Part shown: positions 1 to 9,498 of the stretch, piece by piece | Layout of the letters: every line of letters begins with the position of its first letter | How positions within the stretch are numbered: position 1 is the first letter of the stretch | Assembly (NCBI RefSeq): GCF_001424585.1 | Contig: NZ_LMPJ01000014.1 | Span: 21,503-85,502, forward strand | Reading direction: 5' to 3' | Source: Chryseobacterium sp. Leaf180 | GTDB taxonomy: Bacteria; Bacteroidota; Bacteroidia; Flavobacteriales; Weeksellaceae | Length of the DNA: 64,000 nt | The notes under the pieces: generated by a model | Told to the model about the DNA's origin: nothing | The model's database searches: none | What the model saw: only the letters and a program-made list of their open reading frames with translations | Made by a program: the position numbers and the translations under genes

Positions 1-1
1 C

Positions 2-2560
2 CAGTCTATGATGCTGAAAGATGGTGTGTACCAGTTCATTGATCCTCAAAATGCTGATAAAACGGTATACAGCGTACATGCGAAAACTAAAAATACCGGT
101 GACAGAGGTTTTTTATGCAGTATGAACGAAAGCGTAAAGTCTAAGCTTGAAATGAGCGAACTGTATAAGCAAGGCAAACTGGCTGGCGGTTCATCTTCAC
201 TTTTGGGTAAGATGTCTGATAAGAAATACCGTACGATGCGATTGGCTATGTCGGTAACAGGCGAATATACGGCTTTCCACGGTGGTACTGTAGCAGGAGC
301 ACTTGCCGGAATCAACGCAACAATGACGCGCGTAAACGGTGTTTTTGAAAAAGATTTCGCCCTTCATTTAAACGTGCAGAATTTTCCTGCAGTGATTTAC
401 ACAAATGCTGCAACTGATCCTTACTCTCCCGGATCAACAGGCGCAGGAGGTGCATGGACTCAGGAATTACAAACTACCTTAACTACTTTTGTTGGTAATG
501 CCAACTATGATATCGGCCATCTATTTGGTGCATCCGGTGGCGGCGGAAACGCAGGATGTATCGGATGTGTATGTATTAATCCTACAGCAGCCGCTCCCAA
601 CGGAAAAGGTTCAGGGTATACCTCTCCTGCCAATAACAGTCCACAAGGCGATTCATTTGATATTGATTATGTAGCGCACGAATTGGGTCATCAGTTGGGC
701 GCAAATCATACCTTCTCACACAATATTGAAGGCACAGGAGTAAATATGGAACCGGGTTCCGGTTCGACTATTATGGGATATGCAGGAATTACAAATGCCA
801 ATGTGCAGTTGAGTTCTGATGCATACTTTCATGTAGCAAGTATTTATCAGGTGGAACAAAATCTTATCGCAAAGACATGTGATGTAGAAACCACGCTTGC
901 CAACAATCCACCGGTTATAACGATGCCTGCCGACGTAACAATCCCAAAAGGAACTGCTTTTGTTCTGACAGGTTCTGCAGTGGATCCTGAAAACGACCCG
1001 ATGACGTATTGCTGGGAGCAGTCAGATTCTGCAGACAATCCGGTAACTACCGTTACGGGTACTAATACAACTGGTGCATTTTTCAGATCCCTTCTCCCTA
1101 GTACCTCACCTACGAGGTATTTCCCTAAATTATCTTCGGTATTAAATGGGAATCTGACAGTACCTGCTGACTGGGAAACCGTTCCGAATGTAGCAAGAGA
1201 TATGTATTTTGCTTTGACGGTACGTGACAACAACGCAGTATCTACTTCACAGCAGTCAGATTTTGACGAAGTAAAAGTGACTGTAGCATCTGCAGGTCCT
1301 TTTAAAATCAACACAACGCAGATTTATCAGAATGTTGCTTCTTCTCCTGTTACATGGGATGTAGTAGGAACTGCAGCGGCGCCATTTAACGTAACGAATG
1401 TAAAAGTTGATTATACTACCAATAACGGAACAACCTGGACTGTGCTGTCCGCATCAACTCCAAATGACGGTACAGAATCTTTCACTTTGCCTGCTTCGCT
1501 AATCGGACAGAATATTAAACTGAGAATTTCTGCGATCAACAATATATTTTATGCAGTAAAACAAATCTTGGTGACTACTGCAGCAAACTGTACCGGTGCC
1601 GCTCCAACAGGAATCACCGTAACCAACGTAACTGCCACTACAGCTTCTGTAAACTGGAATGCGATTACAAATGCTACATTTATTGTCCGTTATAAAAAAT
1701 CGGCTGCCACAGCCTGGTCTCAGGTAACATCGACTACTACCAATGCAATAATCCCAGCTCTCGAAGAGGGTACAGCGTATGATGTTCAGGTAGCTGCTGT
1801 TTGTTCTGGTGTAACCGGTACATATAGCGCAACTACACAATTTGTAACTTTATCTGCAGTAACATACTGTCCGCTTTCATCATCTAACTCAGCAGATGAA
1901 TTCATCAGTAATGTAACGCTGGCGAATGTGAACAATACTTCAGGAGCAAGTACCTATACCGATTACGGAACAGATGCTTCAAAAATCGTTTATCTTAATG
2001 CGAATTCTCAAAACAATGCATTATCAGTAACAAAAGCATGGACGAGTACAACATATCCTGAAGGGGTAAAAGTTTGGATCGATTTCGACAGAAGCGGTAC
2101 ATTCGAAGCTTCAGAATTGGTGCTTTCTACACCTTCAAACACAACTGCAACGGTAACATCTACATTCAATGTACCTTCTACTGCGGTATTGAACAAAACG
2201 CTGAAAATGAGAGTGGCAATGCGATATAACACAATACCTACAGATGCATGTACAGCTTATGTTTATGGAGAAGTTGAAGATTATAATGTGATCGTAAACA
2301 GCTTCCTTTCTACAAACGAAAGCACTGCAGCAGCAGATAACGGAGTTCGCATCTATCCAAATCCTGCAACAGATGTTTTAAATGTAACTAAAGTTTCAGA
2401 TAAGGCTTCTTTCAGAATTCACAATGCTGCCGGTCAGCTTGTGAAAGGCGGTAATATTACCGGCGGACAGGTAAGAGTTTCTGAACTGGTAAGAGGAACG
2501 TATGTAATTACCATCAGCGATAAAAATATCAGTGAAAGCCTGAAGTTTATCAAGAAGTAA
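2..2560 (+). CDS. Secreted reprolysin-like metalloprotease with T9SS tail (5' end outside window)
   Basis: The reading frame is open to the window edge. Comparison with the full paralogue at 28255 suggests about 120 residues, including the signal peptide, are missing, so the first ATG at 8 is not the start. The zinc site HELGHQLGANH (HExxHxxxxxH) lies at 677-709, followed by a Met-turn (STIMGYAG) near 770-790, which marks a metzincin protease. After it come Ig-like segments, a fibronectin type III module (about 1590-1850), a GEVED domain ending in GEVEDYNV (about 1860-2295) and a T9SS sorting domain beginning YPNPATD. Known family members are exported by type IX secretion and anchored or released outside. 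The FN3 and GEVED modules are absent from the paralogue. A strong terminator follows. The family call is firm; the substrate is unknown. Confidence 0.92.
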   Translation, partial: QSMMLKDGVYQFIDPQNADKTVYSVHAKTKNTGDRGFLCSMNESVKSKLEMSELYKQGKLAGGSSSLLGKMSDKKYRTMRLAMSVTGEYTAFHGGTVAGALAGINATMTRVNGVFEKDFALHLNVQNFPAVIYTNAATDPYSPGSTGAGGAWTQELQTTLTTFVGNANYDIGHLFGASGGGGNAGCIGCVCINPTAAAPNGKGSGYTSPANNSPQGDSFDIDYVAHELGHQLGANHTFSHNIEGTGVNMEPGSGSTIMGYAGITNANVQLSSDAYFHVASIYQVEQNLIAKTCDVETTLANNPPVITMPADVTIPKGTAFVLTGSAVDPENDPMTYCWEQSDSADNPVTTVTGTNTTGAFFRSLLPSTSPTRYFPKLSSVLNGNLTVPADWETVPNVARDMYFALTVRDNNAVSTSQQSDFDEVKVTVASAGPFKINTTQIYQNVASSPVTWDVVGTAAAPFNVTNVKVDYTTNNGTTWTVLSASTPNDGTESFTLPASLIGQNIKLRISAINNIFYAVKQILVTTAANCTGAAPTGITVTNVTATTASVNWNAITNATFIVRYKKSAATAWSQVTSTTTNAIIPALEEGTAYDVQVAAVCSGVTGTYSATTQFVTLSAVTYCPLSSSNSADEFISNVTLANVNNTSGASTYTDYGTDASKIVYLNANSQNNALSVTKAWTSTTYPEGVKVWIDFDRSGTFEASELVLSTPSNTTATVTSTFNVPSTAVLNKTLKMRVAMRYNTIPTDACTAYVYGEVEDYNVIVNSFLSTNESTAAADNGVRIYPNPATDVLNVTKVSDKASFRIHNAAGQLVKGGNITGGQVRVSELVRGTYVITISDKNISESLKFIKK

Positions 2561-2580
2561 TCATACCAGCATATTAAAGT

Positions 2581-2611
2581 AAAGGTCTCAGAAATTCTGA
2601 GACCTTTTTTT
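2581..2611 (+). terminator. Rho-independent terminator of the metalloprotease
   Basis: A 13-bp perfect stem (AAAGGTCTCAGAA and its complement) with a one-base loop is followed by seven Ts, 20 bp after the stop codon. Confidence 0.9.
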
Positions 2612-2702
2612 GTTTGGTTTTTTGAAGGAAATTATGTAGAATCAGCTGTTGATAGAATCATCATTTCAGAGAAAATGACCTATTAATCATGCTAATAACC
2701 AA

Positions 2703-3116
2703 CTAAACCGGCCGGAATTTCCTTTGATTAAACCTTCTTTTAAATGCTTTTCCGTCCTCAAACCGGTAGAAATACGTTTCTCTTTCTCTCGGTAAAGGTA
2801 GAATCATGGTAAAACATTCACCTTCCGGAAGTTCAATAAGTTCGTGAATAGTAGATGCGGGAACAAAATGTACAGTGCCTTCTTTGCGGTGATGAACAGA
2901 CGAAGTATATGTGCCGTCTTCGTGGATTTCGTAAATCCTTTCTACGTAGCTTCCTTTCAAGACGTGGCTGGTAAAACCGAAAGGATGATCATGAATATGC
3001 TCGTGCTCGTCGAGCCTGCTGAAATGATGCAGAACCGCATCAAACGGAAGTCCCAAAAGATGATGCTTCACAAATACGGCATTCATTTTCTCTTTCTTAA
3101 GTCGGATACGGTTCAT
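2703..3116 (-). CDS. Small cupin-fold protein, function unknown
   Basis: 137 aa, no signal peptide. The centre carries a His-rich stretch (HEHIHDHPFGF) and a later HFVPASTIHEL, the spacing expected of a cupin barrel with metal-binding histidines. No catalytic role can be assigned. It ends 58 bp before the stop of the downstream-facing Crp/Fnr gene and probably forms a unit with it, since both run leftward. A second, broken copy lies at 52737-53049, so the gene belongs to a duplicated family. The start MNRIRLKKEK matches the start of that copy (MLKLKIKREK), which supports it. Confidence 0.75.
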   Translation of the reverse strand: MNRIRLKKEKMNAVFVKHHLLGLPFDAVLHHFSRLDEHEHIHDHPFGFTSHVLKGSYVERIYEIHEDGTYTSSVHHRKEGTVHFVPASTIHELIELPEGECFTMILPLPRERETYFYRFEDGKAFKRRFNQRKFRPV

Positions 3117-3174
3117 GATGAAGGTTTTATAAAAGCAACGGATGGCTGCAGTTAAATTAGATTTGCAAAAAGAA

Positions 3175-3774
3175 TTAAAAATAGACGCGCCCTCTGGTAA
3201 TCTTCACTACATGCTCAGACTCAAGTTTCTTAAGAATCCTGATGACTGTTTCTATACGTAAACCCGTCATACTGGCGAGTTCCCGTCTGGTATAGGGAAT
3301 TTTAAAGGCATACTTCTCAGAAAGATCCTGATTCTCCTTCAGATGCGTCATCACAGTGAGCAGTTGGTGGGCAGCATCTTCTGACGTGAGACTGTTTAGA
3401 AATAGATAACTGTAATACGTCCGCTCGGCACAGTTCCGTAAAAAGCCCAGCTGAATCTGAAAATCTGACTCTAAAAGCTGTACAAATTGGTACCGCCCGA
3501 GACGCAGAACGGTACATTCTTCCATGGCAACAGCACTTGCAGGATACCGGTGATGTTTACAGAAAAGAAAAACCTCACCCACACTTTCACCTTCATGATG
3601 AAAACTCTGGATAAATTCTCCATCATTTCCTTTAATATTGGCTAGTTTAATCTTTCCGGTAAGTATTTGAAAATAGTATAAAGGGGCATCATTTTCAGCA
3701 AATAGATACTCATTAGGTTTTAATGAGATCATCTCAGCCCCATAGGTGATAAGTAAATCTTTGCTTATTGACAT
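3175..3774 (-). CDS. Crp/Fnr-family transcriptional regulator
   Basis: 199 aa: an N-terminal cyclic-nucleotide-binding-type beta-barrel (residues about 15-120) and a C-terminal winged helix-turn-helix (about 145-199). The recognition helix reads LRIETVIRILKK (172-183). E175 and R179 match the Glu and Arg of FNR that read the GAT/ATC core, but the FNR serine between them is Ile here. There is no N-terminal cysteine cluster, so it is not an iron-sulfur oxygen sensor. Two palindromes of the ATGAT-N4-ATCAT type lie between this gene and the divergent paralogue at 4116, suggesting auto- or cross-regulation. The effector is unknown. Confidence 0.88.
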   Translation of the reverse strand: MSISKDLLITYGAEMISLKPNEYLFAENDAPLYYFQILTGKIKLANIKGNDGEFIQSFHHEGESVGEVFLFCKHHRYPASAVAMEECTVLRLGRYQFVQLLESDFQIQLGFLRNCAERTYYSYLFLNSLTSEDAAHQLLTVMTHLKENQDLSEKYAFKIPYTRRELASMTGLRIETVIRILKKLESEHVVKITRGRVYF

Positions 3775-3876
3775 AAATCTTCATCATCCGATTTTGTATA
3801 CATTGTTTAAGCTGTCTGTATAACAATGATCCGTTGATAACCGAACAAATATACGCGTTGTACATTCATCCGTATT

Positions 3877-3890
3877 ATGATCATAATCAG
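3877..3890. promoter_or_regulatory. Candidate Crp/Fnr operator (13 of 14 match)
   Basis: ATGATCATAATCAG fits ATGAT-N4-ATCAT with one mismatch. It lies 103 bp upstream of the leftward Crp/Fnr gene. Confidence 0.5.
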
Positions 3891-3961
3891 TCGAAACGAC
3901 TGGCAAAACTAAGCCAAATTAAAATACTTTCCACATATTAAATATACCATAAATTTAAAAT

Positions 3962-3975
3962 ATGATCTGCATCAT
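3962..3975. promoter_or_regulatory. Candidate Crp/Fnr operator
   Basis: ATGATCTGCATCAT is an exact ATGAT-N4-ATCAT palindrome in the divergent intergenic region, 140 bp upstream of the rightward Crp/Fnr gene. The GAT-N4-ATC core is the one known for FNR-type regulators. Confidence 0.65.
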
Positions 3976-4115
3976 AAAATAGAAAGATCGTTACTGCTAC
4001 ATTTGTAATGGCTTTAAACACAATATTGATCTGATAAGATGCACTAAGTTCAGCAATTATCACTAAAAACATCTTTCTTTCCGGGTATGGAATCAAGCTT
4101 TTTCAAAATTCATTT

Positions 4116-4712
4116 ATGAATATCAGTGAAGAACTTTTGCATTCGATGGACGCTGTAGTACAGCATTACGGTTCTGGTGAATATATTTTTCGTCAGGATT
4201 CGCTGCCGCAGTTTTACTATCAGATTGCGGAAGGCGAAGTGAAACTGAATTCGTATGCAGAAGACGGCAAAGAGTTTATCCACAGTATACTGAGTAAAAA
4301 TTCAGGGATCGGTGAAGCGATGCTGATTTTAAAAAAACCGTATCCGGTAAATGCCGTAACGATTACACCATGCAGAATTATTAAAATGACGGCGCAGAAG
4401 TTCTTTGATCTTCTGGAGCTGCATCCTCTTATTCTGAAAAACATCTATACGTCTCTCGCAGACTCTGTTTTTGAAAAGCAAACCATGATGCACACGGTAA
4501 CAAGTGGCACTGCAGCGGCACGGTTGAAAGAGATTTTAAATCTGATGAAAGAAACGAAAGACAACACAGAGAAATTCTCGATGGAAATCACCTATACACG
4601 CCAGCAACTCGCCTCAATGAGTGGTCTCACTCTGGAAACCACCATCAGGATCCTCAAAAAAATGGAACAGGAAAATATGCTGAAAACAGAAGGCCGGAAA
4701 ATGTATTACTGA
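4116..4712 (+). CDS. Crp/Fnr-family transcriptional regulator (paralogue, divergent)
   Basis: 198 aa with the same plan as the divergent neighbour: cNMP-type barrel (about 15-120) and winged helix at the C terminus. The recognition helix LTLETTIRILKKMEQ (residues 171-185) keeps Glu174 and Arg178, again with Ile in place of the FNR serine. The two proteins share the TRR/QxLASMxGL segment and the Tyr/Phe-ending tail, so they are related duplicates that probably read the same half-site. It has only one cysteine, so no Fe-S sensing. Physiological signal unknown. Confidence 0.88.
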   Translation: MNISEELLHSMDAVVQHYGSGEYIFRQDSLPQFYYQIAEGEVKLNSYAEDGKEFIHSILSKNSGIGEAMLILKKPYPVNAVTITPCRIIKMTAQKFFDLLELHPLILKNIYTSLADSVFEKQTMMHTVTSGTAAARLKEILNLMKETKDNTEKFSMEITYTRQQLASMSGLTLETTIRILKKMEQENMLKTEGRKMYY

Positions 4713-4737
4713 ATTTAAAATGAAAATACCGACATAA

Positions 4738-4803
4738 AAAAGCCTTCAAAAAGAAGGCTAAAAACACAAATGATGAAAAAAAATTCCGCCTGAACGGAAA
4801 CTC
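4738..4803 (-). terminator. Two adjacent leftward terminators
   Basis: AGCCTTC/GAAGGCT around an A5 loop (4744-4762) and TTCCG/CGGAA (about 4781-4796) are each followed, on the minus strand, by a run of at least six Ts. They would stop transcripts coming from the amylase gene at 4945. Confidence 0.7.
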
Positions 4804-4833
4804 AATATTAGCGATTCCATTTTGAACAAGTGT

Positions 4834-4847
4834 ATGACTTGAATCAT
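4834..4847. promoter_or_regulatory. Candidate Crp/Fnr operator between convergent genes
   Basis: ATGACTTGAATCAT is one mismatch from the palindrome; the symmetry extends outward (GTAT...ATAC). Its position between two gene ends is odd, since no promoter-proximal gene is evident. It might control an unannotated short transcript. Confidence 0.45.
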
Positions 4848-4944
4848 ATACAGGTATTTCTATATTCAAAACCGATTCTTCAGGCATTTACATTTGATAA
4901 TTAAATTGTCTTCAGGCAAATTCTTTTTCAGGAAAAAGAAACTC

Positions 4945-6414
4945 TCAAACCATCACCCACACACTCACAGACCGGCCATTTACGGTATAAACAGCTTTTC
5001 CAACGTCATCGGTTTTGATAATCTCTTTCCGGTTTTGTAAAAAATCTTTAAGCCTGCAGTTGGCAAACTTCTTTCCCAGAGAAATCTCCTTTTGTGCCGA
5101 TTCATCATTGGATATGATAACAACACAGCCTTGATTTTCATCATCGCCTTCCCGCACCATCGCAATACAGTTCGGATCATCGAAATGATTTATCTGTTTT
5201 CCGTTTCCAAATAACTTCCGGGCTTCAAGCAGTTTGGGCAACAGTTCGACTTTTGGCATCACTACGTGAATTTTCTCTCCTTCCACCTCATCTGAATATT
5301 CTGCTCCGTAAAGATCAGGATAAAAAACGCACGGATATCCTTTTTCTGAAAGCAGAATTAAAGCATACGCTAACGGTTTAAACCAATCTTCAACTGCTGA
5401 TTCTAAAGCCTGAAGGCGCTGCGTGTCGTGGTTTTCCACAAAGGTAATGGCCAGTTCCGGCCGTTCGGTCAAAAAGCTTCCCTCAAAGACAGTAGGGAGA
5501 TTAAAATCTCTTCCCTCTTCGGAAGCCTGAAAAAACCGGTAATGCAGCGGCACATCGAAACAGGAAATCAGGTGATCGGTTTCGTCTGCGAAATCGCAGA
5601 TCTGCTTTATCTCGTCGATCCAGTATTCGCCCAAAATAAAACAGTCAGGGTTGACTTCAGTTTTCACAAACCTGACGAAGTCTTTAAGAAAATCCGAATT
5701 AATATGCTTCAGCGCGTCAAGACGCATTCCGCTGGCCTTCGTCGTACCCAAAAACCACTTGATCCAGTTTTTCATTTCCTGCACCACAGCCGGATTTCGG
5801 TATTCGACATCGGCGCCCATCAGATAATCGTAATTGCCAAACTGATGACTTACAGCGTCTGTCCATTCTTCGCCGGCATCATTATGAATTTTAAAAATTC
5901 CGGTCTGTATCTTTCCGTTTTGAGTCAGGTTATCAACTCCGCTGAAACACTTATAATCCCAGACGAAATCTGAATACTTTCCTTTTCTTGCCGGAAACGT
6001 AAACTTCGTCGGAACAGCAGCTTCAAAAATTTTAGATAGGGTTTCGTTCCTGTCCTCCTCTTCCACCTGATGCAGTTTTACGGTTTCATATTCATCATCG
6101 CCCATCCGGTAATTTAAAACCACATCAGCATACACTGAAATTCCTGCCTGACGTGCTTTATCAATCGCTTGAATATATTCTTCTTTCGTTCCATATCTTG
6201 TTGGAATTCCGCCTTTCTGATCAAATTCTCCGAGATCATACAGATCATACACATCGTAGCCACGACCGTCAGTACCGAGATGACATTTGGCAGCAGGAGG
6301 CAGCCAGACTGATGTGAAACCCAGCTTCTGTAAAGAATTAATCTTCTCCGAAAACTCATTCCATAGGTTGCCCGGATGGTACCAGTGAAAAAACTGCAGC
6401 ATTACTCCTTTCAT
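4945..6414 (-). CDS. Cytoplasmic alpha-amylase (GH13)
   Basis: 489 aa, no signal peptide, so it acts on internal glucan or imported maltodextrin. The four GH13 signatures are present: DVVLNY (97-102), GMRLDALKH with nucleophile Asp233, LGEYW with acid/base Glu263, and FVENHD with Asp330. Length and the opening GVMLQFFHWY match the AmyS-like liquefying amylases (GH13 subfamily 5). It stands alone, convergent with the Crp/Fnr gene. A weak FNR-like palindrome sits 139 bp upstream (6553-6566, two mismatches), so co-regulation is possible but unproven. A second GH13 enzyme is at 15827. Confidence 0.93.
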   Translation of the reverse strand: MKGVMLQFFHWYHPGNLWNEFSEKINSLQKLGFTSVWLPPAAKCHLGTDGRGYDVYDLYDLGEFDQKGGIPTRYGTKEEYIQAIDKARQAGISVYADVVLNYRMGDDEYETVKLHQVEEEDRNETLSKIFEAAVPTKFTFPARKGKYSDFVWDYKCFSGVDNLTQNGKIQTGIFKIHNDAGEEWTDAVSHQFGNYDYLMGADVEYRNPAVVQEMKNWIKWFLGTTKASGMRLDALKHINSDFLKDFVRFVKTEVNPDCFILGEYWIDEIKQICDFADETDHLISCFDVPLHYRFFQASEEGRDFNLPTVFEGSFLTERPELAITFVENHDTQRLQALESAVEDWFKPLAYALILLSEKGYPCVFYPDLYGAEYSDEVEGEKIHVVMPKVELLPKLLEARKLFGNGKQINHFDDPNCIAMVREGDDENQGCVVIISNDESAQKEISLGKKFANCRLKDFLQNRKEIIKTDDVGKAVYTVNGRSVSVWVMV

Positions 6415-6695
6415 ATTCTAACTTCAAATTTGCCGGGCACTGAAATAATTATTTGAAATCAATTGTTCTAAATCTCTTTATTTAAACAAATTGCCTTCAA
6501 AACAGTCATTCGGTCCCGGTTCAAACTTAGCAGAATAATTGTTTTAATGTACATGAGGCTGATCACACCGCCATGAATTTTCATTTAAACAGGCTTTAAA
6601 TATCCTCGTGCTCCCCGCTTAAATCATCAAACTCTTTTAGAATCTCAGTCATAAAAAAACAGTATTCTGCTACGTATTTTAGCAGATAAAACATT

Positions 6696-8984
6696 TTGAT
6701 GAAACAACCTGAAAACGCGCTGGTCGAAGCACTGATTAATACTGATTGTGAGGGTCTCTGTATTTTAAAAATTGACGGGATGATGATGGTGCAGATCAAT
6801 GAAAGTTTTGCAAAGTTGCTCGTAAGTTCTACAGATTATTTGAAAAATAAATCCTTACAGGATCTTCAAAATACCAGTCTCATTAAGCAGCATCTGATTT
6901 CGGTTGTGGATCAAATGCATTCTCAGCTGAAAAATCAAACCTTTAAAATAAAACCAAATGCAAAGGATTGTTGCATTCATTTAAACTACACTTCCGTCAA
7001 TGATAATAATGGCAATCCCGAATATCTGATTGTACGCTCAACAGAAACTGAAGATATTGCCAACTGCGGAAAAGATTCATTTTTAAGCTGGAACCGCAGA
7101 GAAGCCGACAACAATATTAATCAGATTATCAACATGCTTCCGGCGTCTGTTGTCGTAATTCGCACCAACGATCTGATCGTAGAAATGATCAATGATGCCA
7201 ATCTTAATTACTGGAAAAAAACACGTGAAGAAGTGATCGGTTTACCTTTTCTGGAGATTCTGCCAGACCTTGCCGATCAGCCTTTTGCATCGCAGCTTCG
7301 GCACGTCATCAAAACCGGTGAGATGATCGACATCAAAGAAAGTCCGGTGCTTTTTACTGAAGCCAACGGCAGTATTCGTGAGACTTTTGTGGATTATACT
7401 TATCAGCCGCTTTCCGACATTCATGGAAACCGAAACGGCGTTCTCGTGATGTCTTTTGAGATTACCGACCGTGTACTGGCGAGAAAACAGCTTGAAAAAT
7501 ATGCACAGGAACTTGCTGCAGCATACGATCTGCAGACCAATCTGAATGATGCTTTATCTAAAAGTGAGTCGCGTTTTAAGTATGTTTTTCAGGAAGCTCC
7601 AGTTGCCATCGGATTACTTCGCGGCAGAGATTTTATTCTGGAATCGGCAAACAGCCGGATTCTGGAGGTTTGGGGTAAGGATGAAAATATCATCGGGATG
7701 AAACTTGCCGACGCACTTCCTGAGATCAAAGACCAGCCTTTTCTCGGGCTGCTACAAAATGTGCTGGAGACGGGAATTCCTTTTAAAGCCAATGAGATTC
7801 AGGCATTTCTCGAACATAAAGAGGGGCTGAAAGAACTGTTTTTCAATGTTGTTTATCAGCCGGTGCGCAGTTCTTCTGTAGATGTGGCCGACATACTCGT
7901 CGTTGCCACAGATGTTTCTGAGCAGGTCTACGCACGCAAACAGGTCGAAAAAAGTGAAGCCTATTATAAAATGCTCGCAGATCTTGTTCCGGCTAAAATA
8001 TCAAACGCACTGCCTTCCGGTAAAGCGACATTTTTCAACCGGCGTTGGCTTGAGTTTTCGGGGAGAAGTTTTGAAGAGCTTCAGGATTTAGGATATTTCG
8101 AAATGATACATCCCGCCGACAGGGAAAACTTCAAAACCGGATTGCTAGAATCTGCAAGAAAAGGAGAATCTTTTGTATCTGAAATCCGTTTTAAAAACAG
8201 CGAAGGAAAATATATCTGGCATTTAAATAATGCCTCTCCTATTTTGGACGAGAAACGGAAAGTCGTAAGCTGGATCGGTTCTACGACCGATATCCAGTGG
8301 CTGAAAAAAGAAGAACAGCGCAAAAATGATTTCATAGGAATGGTCTCCCACGAGATGAAAACGCCGCTCACATCGATTAACCTTTATCTGCAGATGCTTC
8401 ACACAAAAGCTCAGAAAAGTGATGACCTTTTTTTGCAGAAAGCCTCTGAGCAGTCTTTGAAACAGGTAAAACACATGACTGCGATGATTAACGGTTTTCT
8501 GGATGTTTCAAGGCTGGAATCCGGGAAGATGATCCTGGAAAAGTCAGATTTTGATATTCAGGATTTGATAAAAGAGGCCAAACTCGATTATTCTTTACAG
8601 TATACTTCGCATCAGATTCAATATGGTGAAATTCCTTCAGTAAAAATCAATGCTGATTTCGGAAAAATCGCACAGGTTCTGAATAATCTGGTTGGAAACG
8701 CGGTAAAATATTCTGAAAGCGGAACGCAGATTACCATCTCCGCAGAAGTGATTGCTGATCATGTGCGGATTTCTGTGAAAGATGAGGGAATAGGCATTAA
8801 ACCTGAGAATACCGCAAAACTTTTCGACCGATATTACCGCGTAAAAGAAAGCAGCGATATTGCCGGTTTTGGGATCGGACTTTACTTGTGTTCAGAAATA
8901 ATTGCCAGTCACTACGGCAAAATCGGCGTTGAACGTACCGAAACCAAAGGCTCAACATTCTACTTCGAACTCAAAACCAAATAA
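6696..8984 (+). CDS. Soluble multi-PAS sensor histidine kinase
   Basis: 762 aa without transmembrane segments, so it senses a cytoplasmic signal. Four PAS-like modules are readable: about 10-125, 145-270, 295-410 and 425-540, the last with the PAC-type ending WIGSTTDI. The dimerisation/phosphoacceptor box is GMVSHEMKTPL with His552. The ATPase domain shows the N box NNLVGNAVKYS, G1 DEGIGI and G2 GFGIGLYLC. No response regulator is adjacent; the nearest is the single-domain receiver at 14385. The signal is unknown, though stacks of PAS domains often bind haem, flavin or small ligands. Confidence 0.93.
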   Translation: MMKQPENALVEALINTDCEGLCILKIDGMMMVQINESFAKLLVSSTDYLKNKSLQDLQNTSLIKQHLISVVDQMHSQLKNQTFKIKPNAKDCCIHLNYTSVNDNNGNPEYLIVRSTETEDIANCGKDSFLSWNRREADNNINQIINMLPASVVVIRTNDLIVEMINDANLNYWKKTREEVIGLPFLEILPDLADQPFASQLRHVIKTGEMIDIKESPVLFTEANGSIRETFVDYTYQPLSDIHGNRNGVLVMSFEITDRVLARKQLEKYAQELAAAYDLQTNLNDALSKSESRFKYVFQEAPVAIGLLRGRDFILESANSRILEVWGKDENIIGMKLADALPEIKDQPFLGLLQNVLETGIPFKANEIQAFLEHKEGLKELFFNVVYQPVRSSSVDVADILVVATDVSEQVYARKQVEKSEAYYKMLADLVPAKISNALPSGKATFFNRRWLEFSGRSFEELQDLGYFEMIHPADRENFKTGLLESARKGESFVSEIRFKNSEGKYIWHLNNASPILDEKRKVVSWIGSTTDIQWLKKEEQRKNDFIGMVSHEMKTPLTSINLYLQMLHTKAQKSDDLFLQKASEQSLKQVKHMTAMINGFLDVSRLESGKMILEKSDFDIQDLIKEAKLDYSLQYTSHQIQYGEIPSVKINADFGKIAQVLNNLVGNAVKYSESGTQITISAEVIADHVRISVKDEGIGIKPENTAKLFDRYYRVKESSDIAGFGIGLYLCSEIIASHYGKIGVERTETKGSTFYFELKTK

Positions 8985-9007
8985 CTCAGTTTAAAAAAGC
9001 AATTCGT

Positions 9008-9041
9008 CATTCATCATTCATCATTCATCATTCATCATCAG
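9008..9041. repeat. Heptanucleotide tandem repeat (CATTCAT)
   Basis: A 7-bp unit is repeated more than four times between the kinase stop and the next promoter. Its period does not match a codon triplet and it is not inside a gene. Confidence 0.9.
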
Positions 9042-9081
9042 GAAAAAATCCTATCTTTACTTTCATCAAATCAGCACGTTC

Positions 9082-9486
9082 ATGAAAAAGTTTCTACTTC
9101 TGCTCATCATTATTTTTTCGGCTATCAGCTGTGGCGAGGAATGCTACAATGCACCTCAGCCGGTCGTTTTTCAGATTGTGGATGCCGACAATAAAAATCT
9201 GCTCACCAACGGAACGCTCATGCCGTATGCTGTAAAAGATGAAAACCAAAAAGCCGTGACTTTAACACCAACTGAAGACGGCAAACTGTTGCTGGAAAAT
9301 GTGGGCGCATTCAACGGAACGAGAAACTACACGTTTAGCTCAGCGGTCAGGAATTTTGAATTTGCCATTGAAGCCAAAGAATTCAACAGCGGCTGCACCG
9401 GTTTTCAGATCAAAAAAATAACCTTCACCGGAATAAACATCGATGTAAAAGACGAGAACGGAACGTACAGGATTATTTTCAAATAA
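9082..9486 (+). CDS. Small lipoprotein, function unknown
   Basis: 134 aa. The N terminus is a lipoprotein signal: KK, a hydrophobic run, and the lipobox SAISC with the lipidated Cys at residue 17. The remainder looks like a beta-rich domain with two further cysteines that could pair. I do not recognise the family. A TATCTTTA sequence about 30 bp upstream is a plausible -7 element. It faces the GLPGLI gene tail to tail. Confidence 0.75.
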   Translation: MKKFLLLLIIIFSAISCGEECYNAPQPVVFQIVDADNKNLLTNGTLMPYAVKDENQKAVTLTPTEDGKLLLENVGAFNGTRNYTFSSAVRNFEFAIEAKEFNSGCTGFQIKKITFTGINIDVKDENGTYRIIFK

Positions 9487-9498
9487 ATCAGGATAAGA

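Noticed and set aside
3175..4712. Fe-S FNR oxygen sensors
   Set aside because: Neither protein has the N-terminal cysteine cluster that would hold a cluster, despite the FNR-like binding core.
4654..4887. A 77-codon frame on the minus strand
   Set aside because: It runs through two terminator hairpins and into the Crp/Fnr gene; the translated part is Phe-rich noise.
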